From the NCBI RefSeq assembly GCF_018967645.1, contig NZ_JAHLZF010000003.1, positions 62,316 to 126,315 of the forward strand: DNA of 64,000 nt, written 5' to 3'. The notes below the pieces were generated by a model. It was not told the DNA's origin. It saw only the letters and a program-made list of their open reading frames with translations, and did no database searches. Source of the DNA: Allobacillus halotolerans (GTDB lineage Bacteria; Bacillota; Bacilli; Bacillales; Alkalibacillaceae). Positions 7,775 through 17,781 of the stretch are shown here, in pieces (position 1 is the stretch's first letter; each line of letters opens with the position of its first letter). A program made the position numbers and the translations under genes.

Positions 7775-7902
7775 TTTTTAATCACCTAATAAATTATTTT
7801 TGGCATGTGTATAACTTAAAGTGTTCTATATCCTGCTATCATTTTACAACTTGTTGATAATCCGAACAATCACCTATTTTCCCACCGTTTCAAGCTGGTG
7901 GT

Positions 7903-8139
7903 TTATTCACATGTGGATTTGGGTATATGGCGACAGTTTAGTTATTCACACTTATTCACAACGATTTGTGGATACTCGTGCATAAGGTTGTGATTATCTG
8001 AATAAGTCTGTGGAATAGTCGAGTTATCCACAGGTTTATCAACATATTAACATATGTTCGTACGTTATTTAGTTAGTTTCACAAAAATGAGCTCAATATA
8101 TGCACATCGTTTATTTTCTTATGCACACTTTGTGGATAA
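7903..8139. promoter_or_regulatory. DnaA-box cluster between htrC and rlmH
   Basis: Seven 9-mers within 237 bp match the DnaA box or differ by one or two bases: TTATTCACA at 7903, 7942 and 7952, TGTGGATTT at 7912, TGTGGATAC at 7967, and perfect boxes TTATCCACA at 8024-8032 and TGTGGATAA at 8131-8139. This is about 35 kb from oriC. In B. subtilis DnaA-box clusters near the origin, one of them by yydA (rlmH) as I recall, repress over-initiation by binding DnaA. The rest of 7775-8268 holds no gene. Confidence 0.7.
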
Positions 8140-8216
8140 GTGGAGCAATTTTGTGCATAAGCTTCAAAGCGGAACATTGATTGCTTTTTCACCGTTCGTT
8201 GTTTGTCTTTCTATAG

Positions 8217-8262
8217 AAAAAAAGTCCCTGTGAGGACCTATTCCTCAACAGGGACTTCTGCT
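8217..8262 (-). terminator. Terminator of the walR-htrC operon
   Basis: AAGTCCCTGTtGAGGA pairs with the complementary arm around TCCTCAACAGGGACTT, and on the minus strand the stem is followed by a run of T. It lies directly behind the htrC stop codon. Confidence 0.8.
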
Positions 8263-8268
8263 ATTTCA

Positions 8269-9492
8269 TTAAAACTCTTGTGCTGTCAGTGTTGCTTTGG
8301 TTGTCTGTTTTTCTCCGTCGCGGTAGAAAGTAATTTCGATTTGTTCGCCCGCTTCAGTCTCGTTGTATAGATATTTGCGTAAATCTAATGAGTTATTGAT
8401 CGGTTCACCATCGAATTCGACGATGACATCATATTGCTCAAGACCTGCTTGTGCTGCTGGTGTGCCATTATCCACATTTGCCACAACGACACCTGCTTCT
8501 ACATCTTTCGGTAGGTTCAGTGTGTTCTGCCAGTGATATGTCGCAATGTCACTTAAGGAATATGGTGAAATTCCTAAGAAGGCACGAGTGACTGCACCGT
8601 CCTCTTCTAATTGTTCGATAATCGGGATTGCATGATCAATTGGAATGGCAAAGCCTAATCCTTCTACGTTCGGATTGGAGATTTTCATGGAGTTGATTCC
8701 GACTAATTGGCCATCTAAATTGACGAGTGCACCACCGGAGTTCCCTGGGTTGATGGCTGCATCGGTTTGAATGGCTTCTGCTTGCCAATCGACAACACCG
8801 TTTTGGTCAAAATCAACCGGGATGAGTCGTTCTTTCCCACTAATGATTCCTTGAGTGACGGAGCCTGCAAATTGCAGACCGAGTGGGTTCCCGATGGCAA
8901 TGACGGGCTCTCCAACTTGTAGGCTTTCAGAGCTTCCGAATTCGATTGCATTTGGTACTTCTCCTGCCGGAACACGTAATACCGCTAGGTCTGTATACAT
9001 GTCGCTTCCAAGTAGTTCCGCTTCGATTTGTTCCTCGTTGTTCAAGACGATTTCTACATTACTGGCACCTTGGATGACGTGGTGGTTCGTCACGATATAG
9101 GCATGGTCACCTTCTTTTTTGTAGATGACACCAGACCCTGTACCGCCTTGCGTCCGTTGGTTGCCGAATATGTTTTGATTTTGGATATTGACGACACCTA
9201 CGACTGTGTTTTGAACATTACCTACAACTTCGGTCACTTGTGATGTCACATCGACGTTGACGGTTTTGCCTTCGCTGTTTTCGTTTGTACTGTTATTTTC
9301 TTCTGAATTTTGTTCTTCACTTGTGTTTTCGGAGTCATCACCAGAGCTTGCGGCGTCATTTCCACCCAGTGGTGAGAATTCAGCAAGCACCAGCCAGGCG
9401 ATCAAAACACCGATAATAATCCCGATCGCGGTGGGCATGATGACACTTTTTTTGCGCTGCTTATTGTCTACATGCGAGTTATAATACCCCAT
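8269..9492 (-). CDS. htrC: Membrane-anchored HtrA-like serine protease (HtrC/YyxA)
   Basis: 407 residues. A membrane anchor (about 18-38) is followed by an acidic Ser/Glu/Asn-rich linker, a trypsin-like S1C domain and one PDZ domain (about 300-400). The catalytic triad is visible: His in '[10 protein letters not shown]', Asp in '[11 protein letters not shown]' and Ser in '[10 protein letters not shown]'. HtrA proteases degrade or refold damaged proteins at the outer face of the membrane. The start at 9492 overlaps the end of walJ by 14 bp and has AAGAGGTG upstream. As in B. subtilis it is the last gene of the walR operon, which ties envelope quality control to WalRK. Confidence 0.92.
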   Translation of the reverse strand: MGYYNSHVDNKQRKKSVIMPTAIGIIIGVLIAWLVLAEFSPLGGNDAASSGDDSENTSEEQNSEENNSTNENSEGKTVNVDVTSQVTEVVGNVQNTVVGVVNIQNQNIFGNQRTQGGTGSGVIYKKEGDHAYIVTNHHVIQGASNVEIVLNNEEQIEAELLGSDMYTDLAVLRVPAGEVPNAIEFGSSESLQVGEPVIAIGNPLGLQFAGSVTQGIISGKERLIPVDFDQNGVVDWQAEAIQTDAAINPGNSGGALVNLDGQLVGINSMKISNPNVEGLGFAIPIDHAIPIIEQLEEDGAVTRAFLGISPYSLSDIATYHWQNTLNLPKDVEAGVVVANVDNGTPAAQAGLEQYDVIVEFDGEPINNSLDLRKYLYNETEAGEQIEITFYRDGEKQTTKATLTAQEF

Positions 9493-10303
9493 CTGTCTTC
9501 ACCTCTTTTTCGATATAATCGATTGGTGTTGGCTTGGTCGGACTGGTATCTTTCAATAGTAAGTCTTCGCCAATCCGATGGCCGTGACTTGTCAGTACTT
9601 CTTCTACACTCATCCGGGCCAAATCAACCATATTGTTATCTTGGCTCAAATGTCCTAAATAAATCCGCTTCGTACGATTTCCGATGACATCACACATGGC
9701 AATCGCTGCGTCTTCATTCGAAACGTGACCAAGATCGCTTAGTATCCGTCGTTTTACGTTCCACGGATACCGTCCCATTTGTAGCATTCCCACATCGTGG
9801 TTCGCTTCAAACAAAAATGCATCTGAATTTTCAATTGTTTTTTTCATGCGTTCCGATACATAGCCTGTATCGGTAATCATCGCCACTTTGTTGTCTTCGT
9901 GACGAAAGACGAAGAACATCGGATCGATCGCATCATGGGACACACCATAGCTTTCGATATCAAGGTCACCAATTTGCCGGACGGAATGGATTGGAAAGTC
10001 GAACTTTTGATCGAGTGTTATTTTACCAATGGAGTTTTCCATCGCTTTCCATGTTTTTTCATTCGCATAAATCGGCAAGTCGTATTTTCTTGCAGCAATA
10101 CCGAGCCCTTTGATGTGATCACTGTGCTCATGGGTGACAAGAATTCCATCTAACTCTGTTGGGTCAACACCGACTTCTTCCAAGCTGCTCGTCAATTTCT
10201 TTCCACTTAAACCCGCATCGACCAATAACTTGGTTTGATCGGTTCCTATATAAAAAGCATTCCCCGTACTTCCGGACGCCAGTACACTAAAATGTAAACT
10301 CAT
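9479..10303 (-). CDS. walJ: Metallo-beta-lactamase-fold hydrolase WalJ (YycJ)
   Basis: 274 residues with the metal-binding signature '[10 protein letters not shown]' near residues 57-66, a further metal ligand in 'ITDTGY' and a late His in '[10 protein letters not shown]'. YycJ/WalJ is a DNA 5'-3' exonuclease-like MBL protein linked to coordination of replication and division. It starts at 10303, overlapping the end of walI by four bases (ATGA), and runs into htrC with a 14-bp overlap. It belongs to the conserved walRKHIJ operon; the precise substrate cannot be read from sequence. Confidence 0.92.
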   Translation of the reverse strand: MSLHFSVLASGSTGNAFYIGTDQTKLLVDAGLSGKKLTSSLEEVGVDPTELDGILVTHEHSDHIKGLGIAARKYDLPIYANEKTWKAMENSIGKITLDQKFDFPIHSVRQIGDLDIESYGVSHDAIDPMFFVFRHEDNKVAMITDTGYVSERMKKTIENSDAFLFEANHDVGMLQMGRYPWNVKRRILSDLGHVSNEDAAIAMCDVIGNRTKRIYLGHLSQDNNMVDLARMSVEEVLTSHGHRIGEDLLLKDTSPTKPTPIDYIEKEVKTDGVL

Positions 10304-11169
10304 TCTTCCTCATCACTCCGTATGTGTGTTTCTAGTTGTTGTTCCAATGTTGTTTCGATCTCTTCCATATACACTTCTTCATCTGTTGGAATGGTTTGTC
10401 CTTCCATCGCATTCACAAAGGCATAACGCTCGCCATCATTGATTTCAATCACCCATGTCGGTGTAAAGACCTGTTCTTCGCCTTTAAGCGCTAGGAGAGA
10501 ATGATAAGCGAGCTTCATGTCTGAAATATGATCTTCAGGACGCAAAACTTCATTGGAGTTAAAAACGGATTCGACAGCGTTCATTGGATCGACGACTGTC
10601 TGTTCATCTCCTTGTACCCTCACTTCATTCAACAAGGTCTGATAGTAAGAAACCGCTTCTTGATTTTCGTTCAGCTTGACGTATAAGACGCCTGCTTTAT
10701 TGAATAAAACGGTTCGATCGTTTTGCTTCTGAAAAAATAATAACACATTTTCTTCTTCATCATACTTCCAAAGCTCATACACATCATCATAAATCACAAA
10801 CTCAGCTAACGTTTCCATCACTGTGCTTTCATCATTATCCAATCCGACTGAAACCGGCTCGATGAATTCACTGATGATTGTCTGATTATTGATGATGGCA
10901 ATATTTTGGTTCGTTAACGACTCCTCAAGTGACTTCTTGTCTTCCTCTGTCAACAAATAGCGCTCTGCCGATACATACGATGCTTTCTTTCCGCTTTCAG
11001 GTAGTTCACCGATCGTAATGTCCTCTGCAGCCAGTCCGTCCTCAAAGGTGGTCTGTGACAGTGTCTCGATATTGGTCTCATCTATTTTCTCCAATAGTTG
11101 CTGAGCCAAAAAGAAATTCAGGATCATGAAGGCGATGATGAATAACGTTTTGACAGAACCCCATTTCAT
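10300..11169 (-). CDS. walI: WalK regulatory protein WalI (YycI)
   Basis: 289 residues with one N-terminal membrane helix (about 7-25) and an extracytoplasmic domain. In B. subtilis WalI and WalH contact the transmembrane part of WalK and restrain its kinase activity. The sequence is divergent, as usual for this family, but its size, topology and position between walH and walJ identify it. The start overlaps the walH stop by one base, so translation is coupled. Confidence 0.9.
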   Translation of the reverse strand: MKWGSVKTLFIIAFMILNFFLAQQLLEKIDETNIETLSQTTFEDGLAAEDITIGELPESGKKASYVSAERYLLTEEDKKSLEESLTNQNIAIINNQTIISEFIEPVSVGLDNDESTVMETLAEFVIYDDVYELWKYDEEENVLLFFQKQNDRTVLFNKAGVLYVKLNENQEAVSYYQTLLNEVRVQGDEQTVVDPMNAVESVFNSNEVLRPEDHISDMKLAYHSLLALKGEEQVFTPTWVIEINDGERYAFVNAMEGQTIPTDEEVYMEEIETTLEQQLETHIRSDEEE

Positions 11170-12500
11170 TATTCATCACCCCTTGTCTGTAACATGTTTT
11201 CAAAGTAGCTCATCGGTTGCCATCTGCCGTTATATTTAATATGCCAACTCGGTTTTAAATACATCGCATTGGATGCATCGCTTATTGTGTTTACTTCATA
11301 CCCGATCCGCATATCAGAAATGGATTCTGGTAAGAACTGATCGGAGTGCTGCTGGAAAAATTGATAAACGGATAGACCGGAACGGACAGATTCCTGTTCT
11401 TCACTTTGAAAATTTGTACTTGTATAGAATAATGGTCGCTCAAACTGATAGATGCGGTTATCTCGCCACGTTTGTTGAATCATCGTATATCCTTCTGTGT
11501 CAAATAACGGCATGCCTTCATAATACATCCGAAAAGCGATTTCGTTACTATGTTCATTTAATGAGTCCAAATAGAATGTATCCGTCCATCCAGAATGGTC
11601 ATTGGTAAATCCGATACTACGATTCATAATGTCATAGCGTGTCATCTCGGGTGCGTTTGTCGAAAATGGATTTATGAATTCCATCGCTTTTTCATTTTGG
11701 AGTACACGCTTAATGGTCAATGCCCGTGAACCATCTGTATAATAGCTCTCCTCATTGGAGTTTCCACTTGGCACCTGTCTTCGCACCGTTGTCGGATTGC
11801 TGAATAGATTATTGATCAACGGTTGGATATCATAAATTTCTTCCGTCAAGATCGTATAGCCCGGCACATCGAGACGTTCAACAGGTAGATAGAGTGTCGT
11901 CTCTTCGTTAATGTCATACGAACCTAGTGAAACATTGTTCTCGTTATCAATGAGCTGATTAATTTCATTATAAACGGATGTCGATTGGATCTCCGCATTT
12001 AAATAACCGTCATATTCGTCAGATGCAAACGTCACTCGGACAACTTCATTATTGTTTTGAGAGAGCTGGAAATAAACCTGGTTGAACGTTTGGTTCCAGA
12101 GATTGTCCGTTTGATTGACATTCATTAACTGAACGATATACGCAAGCGGAATTTCCTCAGGAAAAACGACTTCCATATTTTTTGACCAAATCGATACGTC
12201 ATCACTCACAAAAGGTTCAACCTCAGTAAATGGCCACTCTTTGATTTCTTCGAATAATTGCTCCATTCCTTTGTAATCCGGAAGCTGGCTATGTTCATGG
12301 AAATTATGAAAAAGGATTTGCTTCGGATAAACAACGTCATCGATTTGTCTTGTATCGCCTTCTACTAATCGCGTTTCATCCAAGTAAGTTGGTTCACCAA
12401 GTTCCTCGTATGCCGGCTGATAGTTCCATAATGCTAGTGTCAGCAATAAGCTTGATACAACCAGAATGAATAAGATTCCTGATTTAATATTTTCAATCAT
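11169..12500 (-). CDS. walH: WalK regulatory protein WalH (YycH)
   Basis: 443 residues with an N-terminal membrane anchor (about 7-25) and a large extracytoplasmic domain ('RIGYEVNTISDASNAMYLKPSWHIKYNGRW' near the end is characteristic). WalH works with WalI to tune WalK. It overlaps walK by four bases at its start (12497-12500) and walI at its end, so the operon is tightly coupled. Confidence 0.9.
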   Translation of the reverse strand: MIENIKSGILFILVVSSLLLTLALWNYQPAYEELGEPTYLDETRLVEGDTRQIDDVVYPKQILFHNFHEHSQLPDYKGMEQLFEEIKEWPFTEVEPFVSDDVSIWSKNMEVVFPEEIPLAYIVQLMNVNQTDNLWNQTFNQVYFQLSQNNNEVVRVTFASDEYDGYLNAEIQSTSVYNEINQLIDNENNVSLGSYDINEETTLYLPVERLDVPGYTILTEEIYDIQPLINNLFSNPTTVRRQVPSGNSNEESYYTDGSRALTIKRVLQNEKAMEFINPFSTNAPEMTRYDIMNRSIGFTNDHSGWTDTFYLDSLNEHSNEIAFRMYYEGMPLFDTEGYTMIQQTWRDNRIYQFERPLFYTSTNFQSEEQESVRSGLSVYQFFQQHSDQFLPESISDMRIGYEVNTISDASNAMYLKPSWHIKYNGRWQPMSYFENMLQTRGDE

Positions 12501-14341
12501 GATTGCCGCCCCCGTTTCTTTCTCATTAACGGCAAACTAAAATGAATAGTCGTTCCTTTTCCTTCGACACTTGATGCCCAAATTTGCCCATCATGTGCTT
12601 CCAGTAGTTCTCTTGAAATGGCCAGACCAAGTCCTGTACCACCTAATTTTCTCGTTCTCGCTCGATCGACACGGTAGAAACGATCGAAAATTTGCTCCAA
12701 GTTTTCCTGTGGAATTCCCATACCTTGGTCAGAGATTTTCGTGATGACTTGGTTTTTCTCCTGAAGCACTTCGACTTTAATCGTGCCGCCTTCCGGTGAA
12801 TACTTAATGGCATTGGAAATAATATTATCAATGACTTGTGTTAATTTATCGGTATCGATCCAAACCTCAAGCCGCTTGTTCGGCAGGACGCGTTTTAAAT
12901 CCAATTCTTCTTTTAAATTCAGTTCGAATCGGTCGACAATCGCATTAATGAACTCGATGAATTCTACCCGTTTTTTGTGAATATGGTAATCCTTATTATC
13001 CATTTTTGATAATTGCAGCAAGTCATTGACGAGACGAATCATTCGCTCGGTTTCATTTTGTGTGACATTCAGAAACTTCGGTGCGATTTCTTCGTTTTTC
13101 AATGTTGACTCATCACTCAATGCTTCAAGGTAGCTACGCATTGTCGTCAGTGGTGTACGAAGCTCATGCGAAACGTTTGCGACAAACTCTCGCCGCTCCC
13201 GTTCAATTTTCTCTTGTTCCGTCACATCACTTAAGACGGTTAAGAAACCGTTCATTTCACCCTTTTCATCTTCAATGACCGAGAAGTTCGCTTTTAACAA
13301 TAAATCTTGTTCTCCTTCAGAGAAATCAATGATCAGACTGTTTTCGTCTTTGATTTCAAAGAGGTCGGAATAATGCTCGTCCATGCCTAATACAGTCAGT
13401 AAAGGTTTGCCATGCAATTCGCTGTAGTCTTTTCGCATCAACTTCATCGCGGGTTCGTTCAATAAGGTGACATCGCCTTTTTTGTCGGTCGCGATAACCC
13501 CATCGGTCATATTCCGCAAGACGGACGAGAGCTTCTTTCGTTCGCCTTCGGTTGCGGCATAGGAAAGTCTTAATTTATCATTCAAGTCATTGAACGTGAC
13601 AGCAAGCTGACCGATTTCATCCGTTCCGTAAACATTAACCTTTTGCGAGAAGTTTCCGGTTGCCATGACCTGCGCTTGTCTTTTCATCTCTGAGATCGGC
13701 CTCGTGATTGTCTGTGCCACCAAAATTCCAAGCAAGGCAGAAACCGTAATCGCTAGTATCGTTCCATTGGCGAAAATCCGGTTAATATCTTCCATTTGAT
13801 CATATACACCTTCAATGGAGGCTTGAAGGTAGAGGGCGCCGACGATCTCCGAGTTCGTGTTCGATTTAATCGGCTTCGAAATCACCAGAGTTCTGTGACC
13901 CGTTTCCCGGTTAAATAAAATGTTCTCTTCCAGATTCCCTGCAGACAAAGCGCGCAGAATCCGCAGCTCGGTCGTCCGTTTACCGACATTCGAGCGATCG
14001 AATTGTGCTGTCGTTCCAAGCACACGGCTATTATTGTCCACGACACGAACTTCCGTAAAATCGTCGGAATCAAAGGAATCAAAGTCATAGATAATTGTAC
14101 GAATATCACTGGAAAGCGACGTGTCATTCTCCGTCCGTTCCTCTGCAAAGGCTTGTTCAAGGTTAAATGTCAGTAACTGCACCCGGTCATTCACGGATTC
14201 CGTAAAGTTTTCGAGTAGCTGTGTTTCCAACTGCCTTGCGAAGTAAGCTCCAATGATCTGTATCGCAATTAAGATTAATAAAATATATATTAAAATAAAT
14301 TTTAGGCGGATTGATTTGAAAAATCCCCAAACTTTACTCAT
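12497..14341 (-). CDS. walK: Sensor histidine kinase WalK (YycG)
   Basis: 614 residues in canonical WalK order: TM1 (about 13-32), extracellular PAS-like domain (33-185), TM2 (about 190-211), HAMP (to about 262), cytoplasmic PAS (about 270-375), HisKA with the phospho-acceptor H392 in 'VSHELRTPL', and HATPase with an N-box 'DNIISNAIKYS' and G-boxes 'DQGMGI' and 'GGTGLGLAI'. With WalR it controls cell-wall hydrolases according to peptidoglycan metabolism and is usually essential in Firmicutes. It begins six bases after walR. No key residue is missing. Confidence 0.97.
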   Translation of the reverse strand: MSKVWGFFKSIRLKFILIYILLILIAIQIIGAYFARQLETQLLENFTESVNDRVQLLTFNLEQAFAEERTENDTSLSSDIRTIIYDFDSFDSDDFTEVRVVDNNSRVLGTTAQFDRSNVGKRTTELRILRALSAGNLEENILFNRETGHRTLVISKPIKSNTNSEIVGALYLQASIEGVYDQMEDINRIFANGTILAITVSALLGILVAQTITRPISEMKRQAQVMATGNFSQKVNVYGTDEIGQLAVTFNDLNDKLRLSYAATEGERKKLSSVLRNMTDGVIATDKKGDVTLLNEPAMKLMRKDYSELHGKPLLTVLGMDEHYSDLFEIKDENSLIIDFSEGEQDLLLKANFSVIEDEKGEMNGFLTVLSDVTEQEKIERERREFVANVSHELRTPLTTMRSYLEALSDESTLKNEEIAPKFLNVTQNETERMIRLVNDLLQLSKMDNKDYHIHKKRVEFIEFINAIVDRFELNLKEELDLKRVLPNKRLEVWIDTDKLTQVIDNIISNAIKYSPEGGTIKVEVLQEKNQVITKISDQGMGIPQENLEQIFDRFYRVDRARTRKLGGTGLGLAISRELLEAHDGQIWASSVEGKGTTIHFSLPLMRKKRGRQS

Positions 14342-14346
14342 CTAAT

Positions 14347-15051
14347 CTACTCCTGCTCAGGGTTTCTCAAGTAATAACCTACTCCTCTTCTTGTCACAAT
14401 CCAGTTAGGGTTACTTGGATTTTCTTCGATTTTTTCACGGAGACGTCGGACAGTGACATCGACCGTTCGGACATCTCCAAAGTAATCATAGCCCCAAACG
14501 GTTTCCAACAAGTGTTCACGCGTCATTACCTGTTCGATATGTTTCGCTAAATAGAGTAGCAATTCAAACTCACGATGTGTCAGATCGACTGGTTCACCGT
14601 TTCTCGTGACAGAGTAGTTTTCCCGGTTGATTTCAAGGCCACCAATTTTAATATTGGACAAGCCAGAGCTTGTGCCATTATCTTCGCTTGTTGAGCGGCG
14701 TAAATTCGCTTTCACTCGCGCAATCAATTCGCGGTTACTGAATGGCTTTGTGACGTAGTCATCCGCTCCGAGCTCCAGACCTAATACTTTATCGATCTCG
14801 GAATCCTTCGCCGTCAGCATAATGATCGGCATCTGGTAGTCCTTTCGAATTTCACGGCACACTTCCATTCCATCTTTCTCCGGAAGCATGATATCAAGAA
14901 GCACCAGGTCGGGTTCTTCCGTTCGAACAAGATCGATTGCTTCATTTCCGTCATAAGCGACGAATACATCATAACCTTCTTTATCTAAGTTGAATTCAAG
15001 TATATCTGCAATTGGTTTTTCATCATCGACTACTAAAATTTTTGTTTTCAT
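14347..15051 (-). CDS. walR: Response regulator WalR (YycF)
   Basis: 234 residues from the ATG at 15051 ([13 protein letters not shown]), preferred over the ATG at 15084 because it gives the family's usual length and has AGAGGATGG upstream. The receiver domain shows the acidic pocket D9-D10, the phospho-acceptor D53 and K102 in 'YVTKPF'. The C-terminal OmpR-type winged helix has '[17 protein letters not shown]' as recognition helix. It binds TGTWAH-N5-TGTWAH sites upstream of autolysin genes. First gene of the operon; the M23 endopeptidase gene immediately upstream is a likely target. Confidence 0.97.
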   Translation of the reverse strand: MKTKILVVDDEKPIADILEFNLDKEGYDVFVAYDGNEAIDLVRTEEPDLVLLDIMLPEKDGMEVCREIRKDYQMPIIMLTAKDSEIDKVLGLELGADDYVTKPFSNRELIARVKANLRRSTSEDNGTSSGLSNIKIGGLEINRENYSVTRNGEPVDLTHREFELLLYLAKHIEQVMTREHLLETVWGYDYFGDVRTVDVTVRRLREKIEENPSNPNWIVTRRGVGYYLRNPEQE

Positions 15052-15084
15052 TGCTTTTACACCATCCTCTTTCATTTCTTTCAT

Positions 15085-15372
15085 TGTTGAGAATCTGAGG
15101 TGCGGTTCGTTTCGTTTTTTTATTCGCTACCTAGTTGTTCTATTCATATTTACTTGTTTACATTTTAACGTACATTGCATGAAAAGTCTTATTATAGAAG
15201 TGTTCTTCATAGAATTGACAGAATCATCTTTACAATCATCTAACAAGTTACCATTCATTATTGACGGTTCATTCATTTGCTAAAAATGAGGTCTGACCGA
15301 TTAATATTAGTAGCATTATCTCTACATCTTCCCTCAATCAGACGTCGTAATCCTGAATATCTAATCGATATG
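15085..15372 (-). promoter_or_regulatory. walR upstream region with putative promoter
   Basis: On the minus strand TATAAT (15191-15196) lies 18 bp from TGTCAA (15215-15220), a plausible sigma-A promoter with a leader of about 130 nt. No other structure is recognised in this stretch. Confidence 0.4.
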
Positions 15373-15432
15373 AAAAAAGTAGTTCAATTAGCGTACAAAA
15401 TATAACTTTGTACTTCTAAACTGAACTACTTT
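15373..15432 (-). terminator. Terminator of the M23 endopeptidase gene
   Basis: Two nested inverted repeats: AAGTAGTTCA with TGAACTACTT outside and GTACAAA with TTTGTAC inside, followed on the minus strand by a T-run. It lies just behind the stop of the gene that ends at 15456. Confidence 0.7.
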
Positions 15433-15455
15433 ACATGTAAATCCATTCACTTTTA

Positions 15456-17033
15456 TTAGCGGCCAACGTAACTAAGTGGGTTGACGAGTCCACCATTTCG
15501 GTATACTTCAAAATGTAAATGTACGCCGGTTGATCTTCCTGTCGTTCCCATTTGGCCAATGGATTGTCCTTTTTTAACCGTTTGTCCAGGACTAACGCTC
15601 ATACTGCTAAGATGAGAATAAGTTGTCTTGAATCCGTTATTATGGTTAATGACGACACGGTTTCCGTACGCACCGTCCCAGCTAGCCTGTACAACCGTTC
15701 CGTTGTCTGCTGATTTAATCGTGCGGTTACCTACACCAGCAATGTCAATTCCTTTATGGTAAGAACCCCAACGTGAACCCATCTTACTTGTAATATGTCC
15801 ACCAACAGCTGGCCATCCGAGCTGCCCAGAACCACGGTTGGAAACTCGCTTTGTGCCTTTTAAGATGATTTTGTCTTTCGGTTCTTTAACAACTTCTTCA
15901 TTCACTTTTTCTTCATTGATGACTTTTCCGTTTTTCGTTGTCACTTTATACGTAAGGACCTTCTTGCCTTTTTCGCCTTGTTGTTTAACTTTCTCATTTC
16001 CTTGGTAGATCTCATTCGAGTTTTTTGTAATCGTATCATAATCGATTGATTTTTCTTCTGTCTTTTCTGCAGTATAAACGACATCGATAAATTTCTTCTC
16101 TTGTTTAACCTTGACCGTCTCACCTGCTTGGATGATTTCGACGTCATCTAAACCAGGATTCAAATCAATGAACTCATCGGTTGATAGATTGTTTGATTTC
16201 GCAATCGTTTCGATGTCACTTTCATCTTCGACTGGTTTTTCTTTTGCAATGGAAATTCCTCGTTCAATCAATTTCGTTAATTGCTCAACCTCTAATAATT
16301 TCGTCGGGTTGACGCGTTCTTTTGTGACAACGACGTTCTCTGTAAAACTGACATCAATTTTCGCTGAGTCATTTTCTACGGAAACTGTCTCAGGAAGGAT
16401 AACCGTTCCCTCTTCTTGCTCCGATTGTTCTAACTCTTCCTTGTTCATATCTTTTAAGATTGGCTTTGGTAAGATCAATTCGTCTTCTTCTTGTTTGACA
16501 AAGGTAAACAAATCAGATTGTAGTTCTTTAGGCAATGATTCATTGATCACACCGTTCAACGCTTTGTTGGCCATGTCGATGTTTTTCACATAACCGATGG
16601 ATTGGTCGTTGACTAACAACTCAACCGCTTGCGTTGCGAACGCCAAGTTTTCTTCCAAATTCGTAACGACTTTTTCAGATTCGACATCTGAATTAAATAC
16701 AAGTTCACGGACATAATTGATCTCTTCACTCGTTACGAGTTCAATGTCATTATGACGTGCTTGTGCTTCATTTTTCTTTTCTTCTATATATTGATCGATT
16801 TCATCTGGATCTTCGACAGAACCAATATGATCTTCTCCATAATAAACATGATAGATTTCATCCAAGCCTAAGCTTTCGGCATTCGTATTCGACGCAGCCA
16901 AAGCTACACCTGTAGTCGTACCGGCAACAGCTACTGTCATACCGACAGCAAGCTTACTGGTTCGTTTTATATTTATGATTTGGTTTGATACGTTCCTTGT
17001 GAATTTTTTTAAATTATCGAATATATTCCCCAA
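15456..17033 (-). CDS. LysM/G5/M23-domain cell-wall endopeptidase
   Basis: 525 residues. Basic N-terminus, hydrophobic export segment (about 27-48), a long Glu-rich region likely to form helices, a LysM-like module ('IETIAKSNNLSTDEFIDLNPGLDDVEIIQAGETVKV', about 280-315), a G5-like module (about 318-390) and a C-terminal M23 domain (403-525). The zinc ligands and catalytic residues are present: H426-x3-D430 ('HKGID') and H505-L-H507. Such enzymes cut peptide cross-links of peptidoglycan. It is transcribed towards walR, and a WalR-box-like sequence lies upstream, so membership in the WalRK regulon is likely but inferred. Confidence 0.85.
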   Translation of the reverse strand: MGNIFDNLKKFTRNVSNQIINIKRTSKLAVGMTVAVAGTTTGVALAASNTNAESLGLDEIYHVYYGEDHIGSVEDPDEIDQYIEEKKNEAQARHNDIELVTSEEINYVRELVFNSDVESEKVVTNLEENLAFATQAVELLVNDQSIGYVKNIDMANKALNGVINESLPKELQSDLFTFVKQEEDELILPKPILKDMNKEELEQSEQEEGTVILPETVSVENDSAKIDVSFTENVVVTKERVNPTKLLEVEQLTKLIERGISIAKEKPVEDESDIETIAKSNNLSTDEFIDLNPGLDDVEIIQAGETVKVKQEKKFIDVVYTAEKTEEKSIDYDTITKNSNEIYQGNEKVKQQGEKGKKVLTYKVTTKNGKVINEEKVNEEVVKEPKDKIILKGTKRVSNRGSGQLGWPAVGGHITSKMGSRWGSYHKGIDIAGVGNRTIKSADNGTVVQASWDGAYGNRVVINHNNGFKTTYSHLSSMSVSPGQTVKKGQSIGQMGTTGRSTGVHLHFEVYRNGGLVNPLSYVGR

Positions 17034-17163
17034 AATCTACATCCTCCATATAAAAAAGCAGTTTGTGTTCTCTCTCTCTATTTTCTAGTTAGGTAGCAAT
17101 CTATTTCTCACGATAACAAATCTACCATAAGTCCTACTTGAAAATAAACCCTTTTAATCGATT

Positions 17164-17180
17164 TGTAACGAACTTGTATC
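17164..17180 (+). promoter_or_regulatory. WalR-box-like sequence upstream of the M23 gene
   Basis: TGTAAC-GAACT-TGTATC matches TGTWAH-N5-TGTWAH with one mismatch. It lies about 130 bp upstream of the M23 start. Its direction is opposite to the gene, which weakens the call. Apart from this and the 52-bp duplication, 17034-17500 shows nothing recognisable. Confidence 0.35.
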
Positions 17181-17378
17181 ATTCCTACAAAAATATGGTA
17201 ATTTAGTCGTGAGCATGATTACGTCTACATCGTTACCTATTCAATGTGTGAGATTTCATTGGTATCTTCATTAATAAAATCGTTTGGTAATTACCTTTAA
17301 GATGGTTTTCCTGTTGAAATAAAAATTATTTGACGAAATGAGATGTTATGAAGTTCTTTTGGATGTTTGGATGGGTTC

Positions 17379-17482
17379 TCGATGACAGTTTGAGTGGATG
17401 GCGTGCTCGTTTACGTATCGAGACGCGCTATCGATGACATCCCGAGTGCGTTACGAACTTATTCGGGCGTCGAGACGCAATC
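17379..17482. repeat. Diverged tandem duplication of a 52-bp unit
   Basis: Two adjacent 52-bp units (17379-17430 and 17431-17482) share TCGATGACA-n4-GAGTG at the start and TCGAGACGC 39 bp further on. The spacing values 13, 39 and 52 are all multiples of 13, hinting at a 13-bp ancestral unit. It is GC-richer than the surroundings and non-coding. Confidence 0.5.
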
Positions 17483-17501
17483 TAGTTGTACATCAACAAA
17501 C

Positions 17502-17537
17502 AAAAAAGTGACTTCAACGAATTGAAGTCACTTTTTG
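17502..17537. terminator. Bidirectional terminator behind tRNA-Phe
   Basis: A perfect 15-bp stem AAAAAGTGACTTCAA / TTGAAGTCACTTTTT around a four-base loop, with T-runs available on both strands. It directly follows the minus-strand tRNA. Confidence 0.85.
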
Positions 17538-17540
17538 GGA

Positions 17541-17613
17541 TGGCTTGGGACGGAATCGAACCGCCGACACAAGGATTTTCAGTCCTTTGCTCTACCGACT
17601 GAGCTACCAAGCC
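17541..17613 (-). tRNA. tRNA-Phe (GAA)
   Basis: 73 nt on the minus strand. The acceptor GGCTTGG pairs with CCAAGCC, the D-arm is GCTC..GAGC, the anticodon loop CTGAAAA gives GAA (Phe), and the T-arm carries GGTTCGATTCC. The discriminator is A and the CCA tail is not encoded. Confidence 0.95.
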
Positions 17614-17781
17614 GTCATTTATATTTAATGAATCGGACAGCGTTTATCATAGCACATAAATTTGTGAATTGGAAGTGTGTTGTTAATTAGACGTAATTTT
17701 TTAAATAGAAGCAATTTTATTCAACCAACAACATATAATCAAAGTACAATTTACATTAATAGTTTAATGAGGAGGTTTCGT

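Noticed and set aside
9028-9243. Plus-strand frames opposite htrC, walK, dnaC and gyrase genes
   Set aside because: They are antisense shadows of strongly coding genes with no start signals or recognisable domains.
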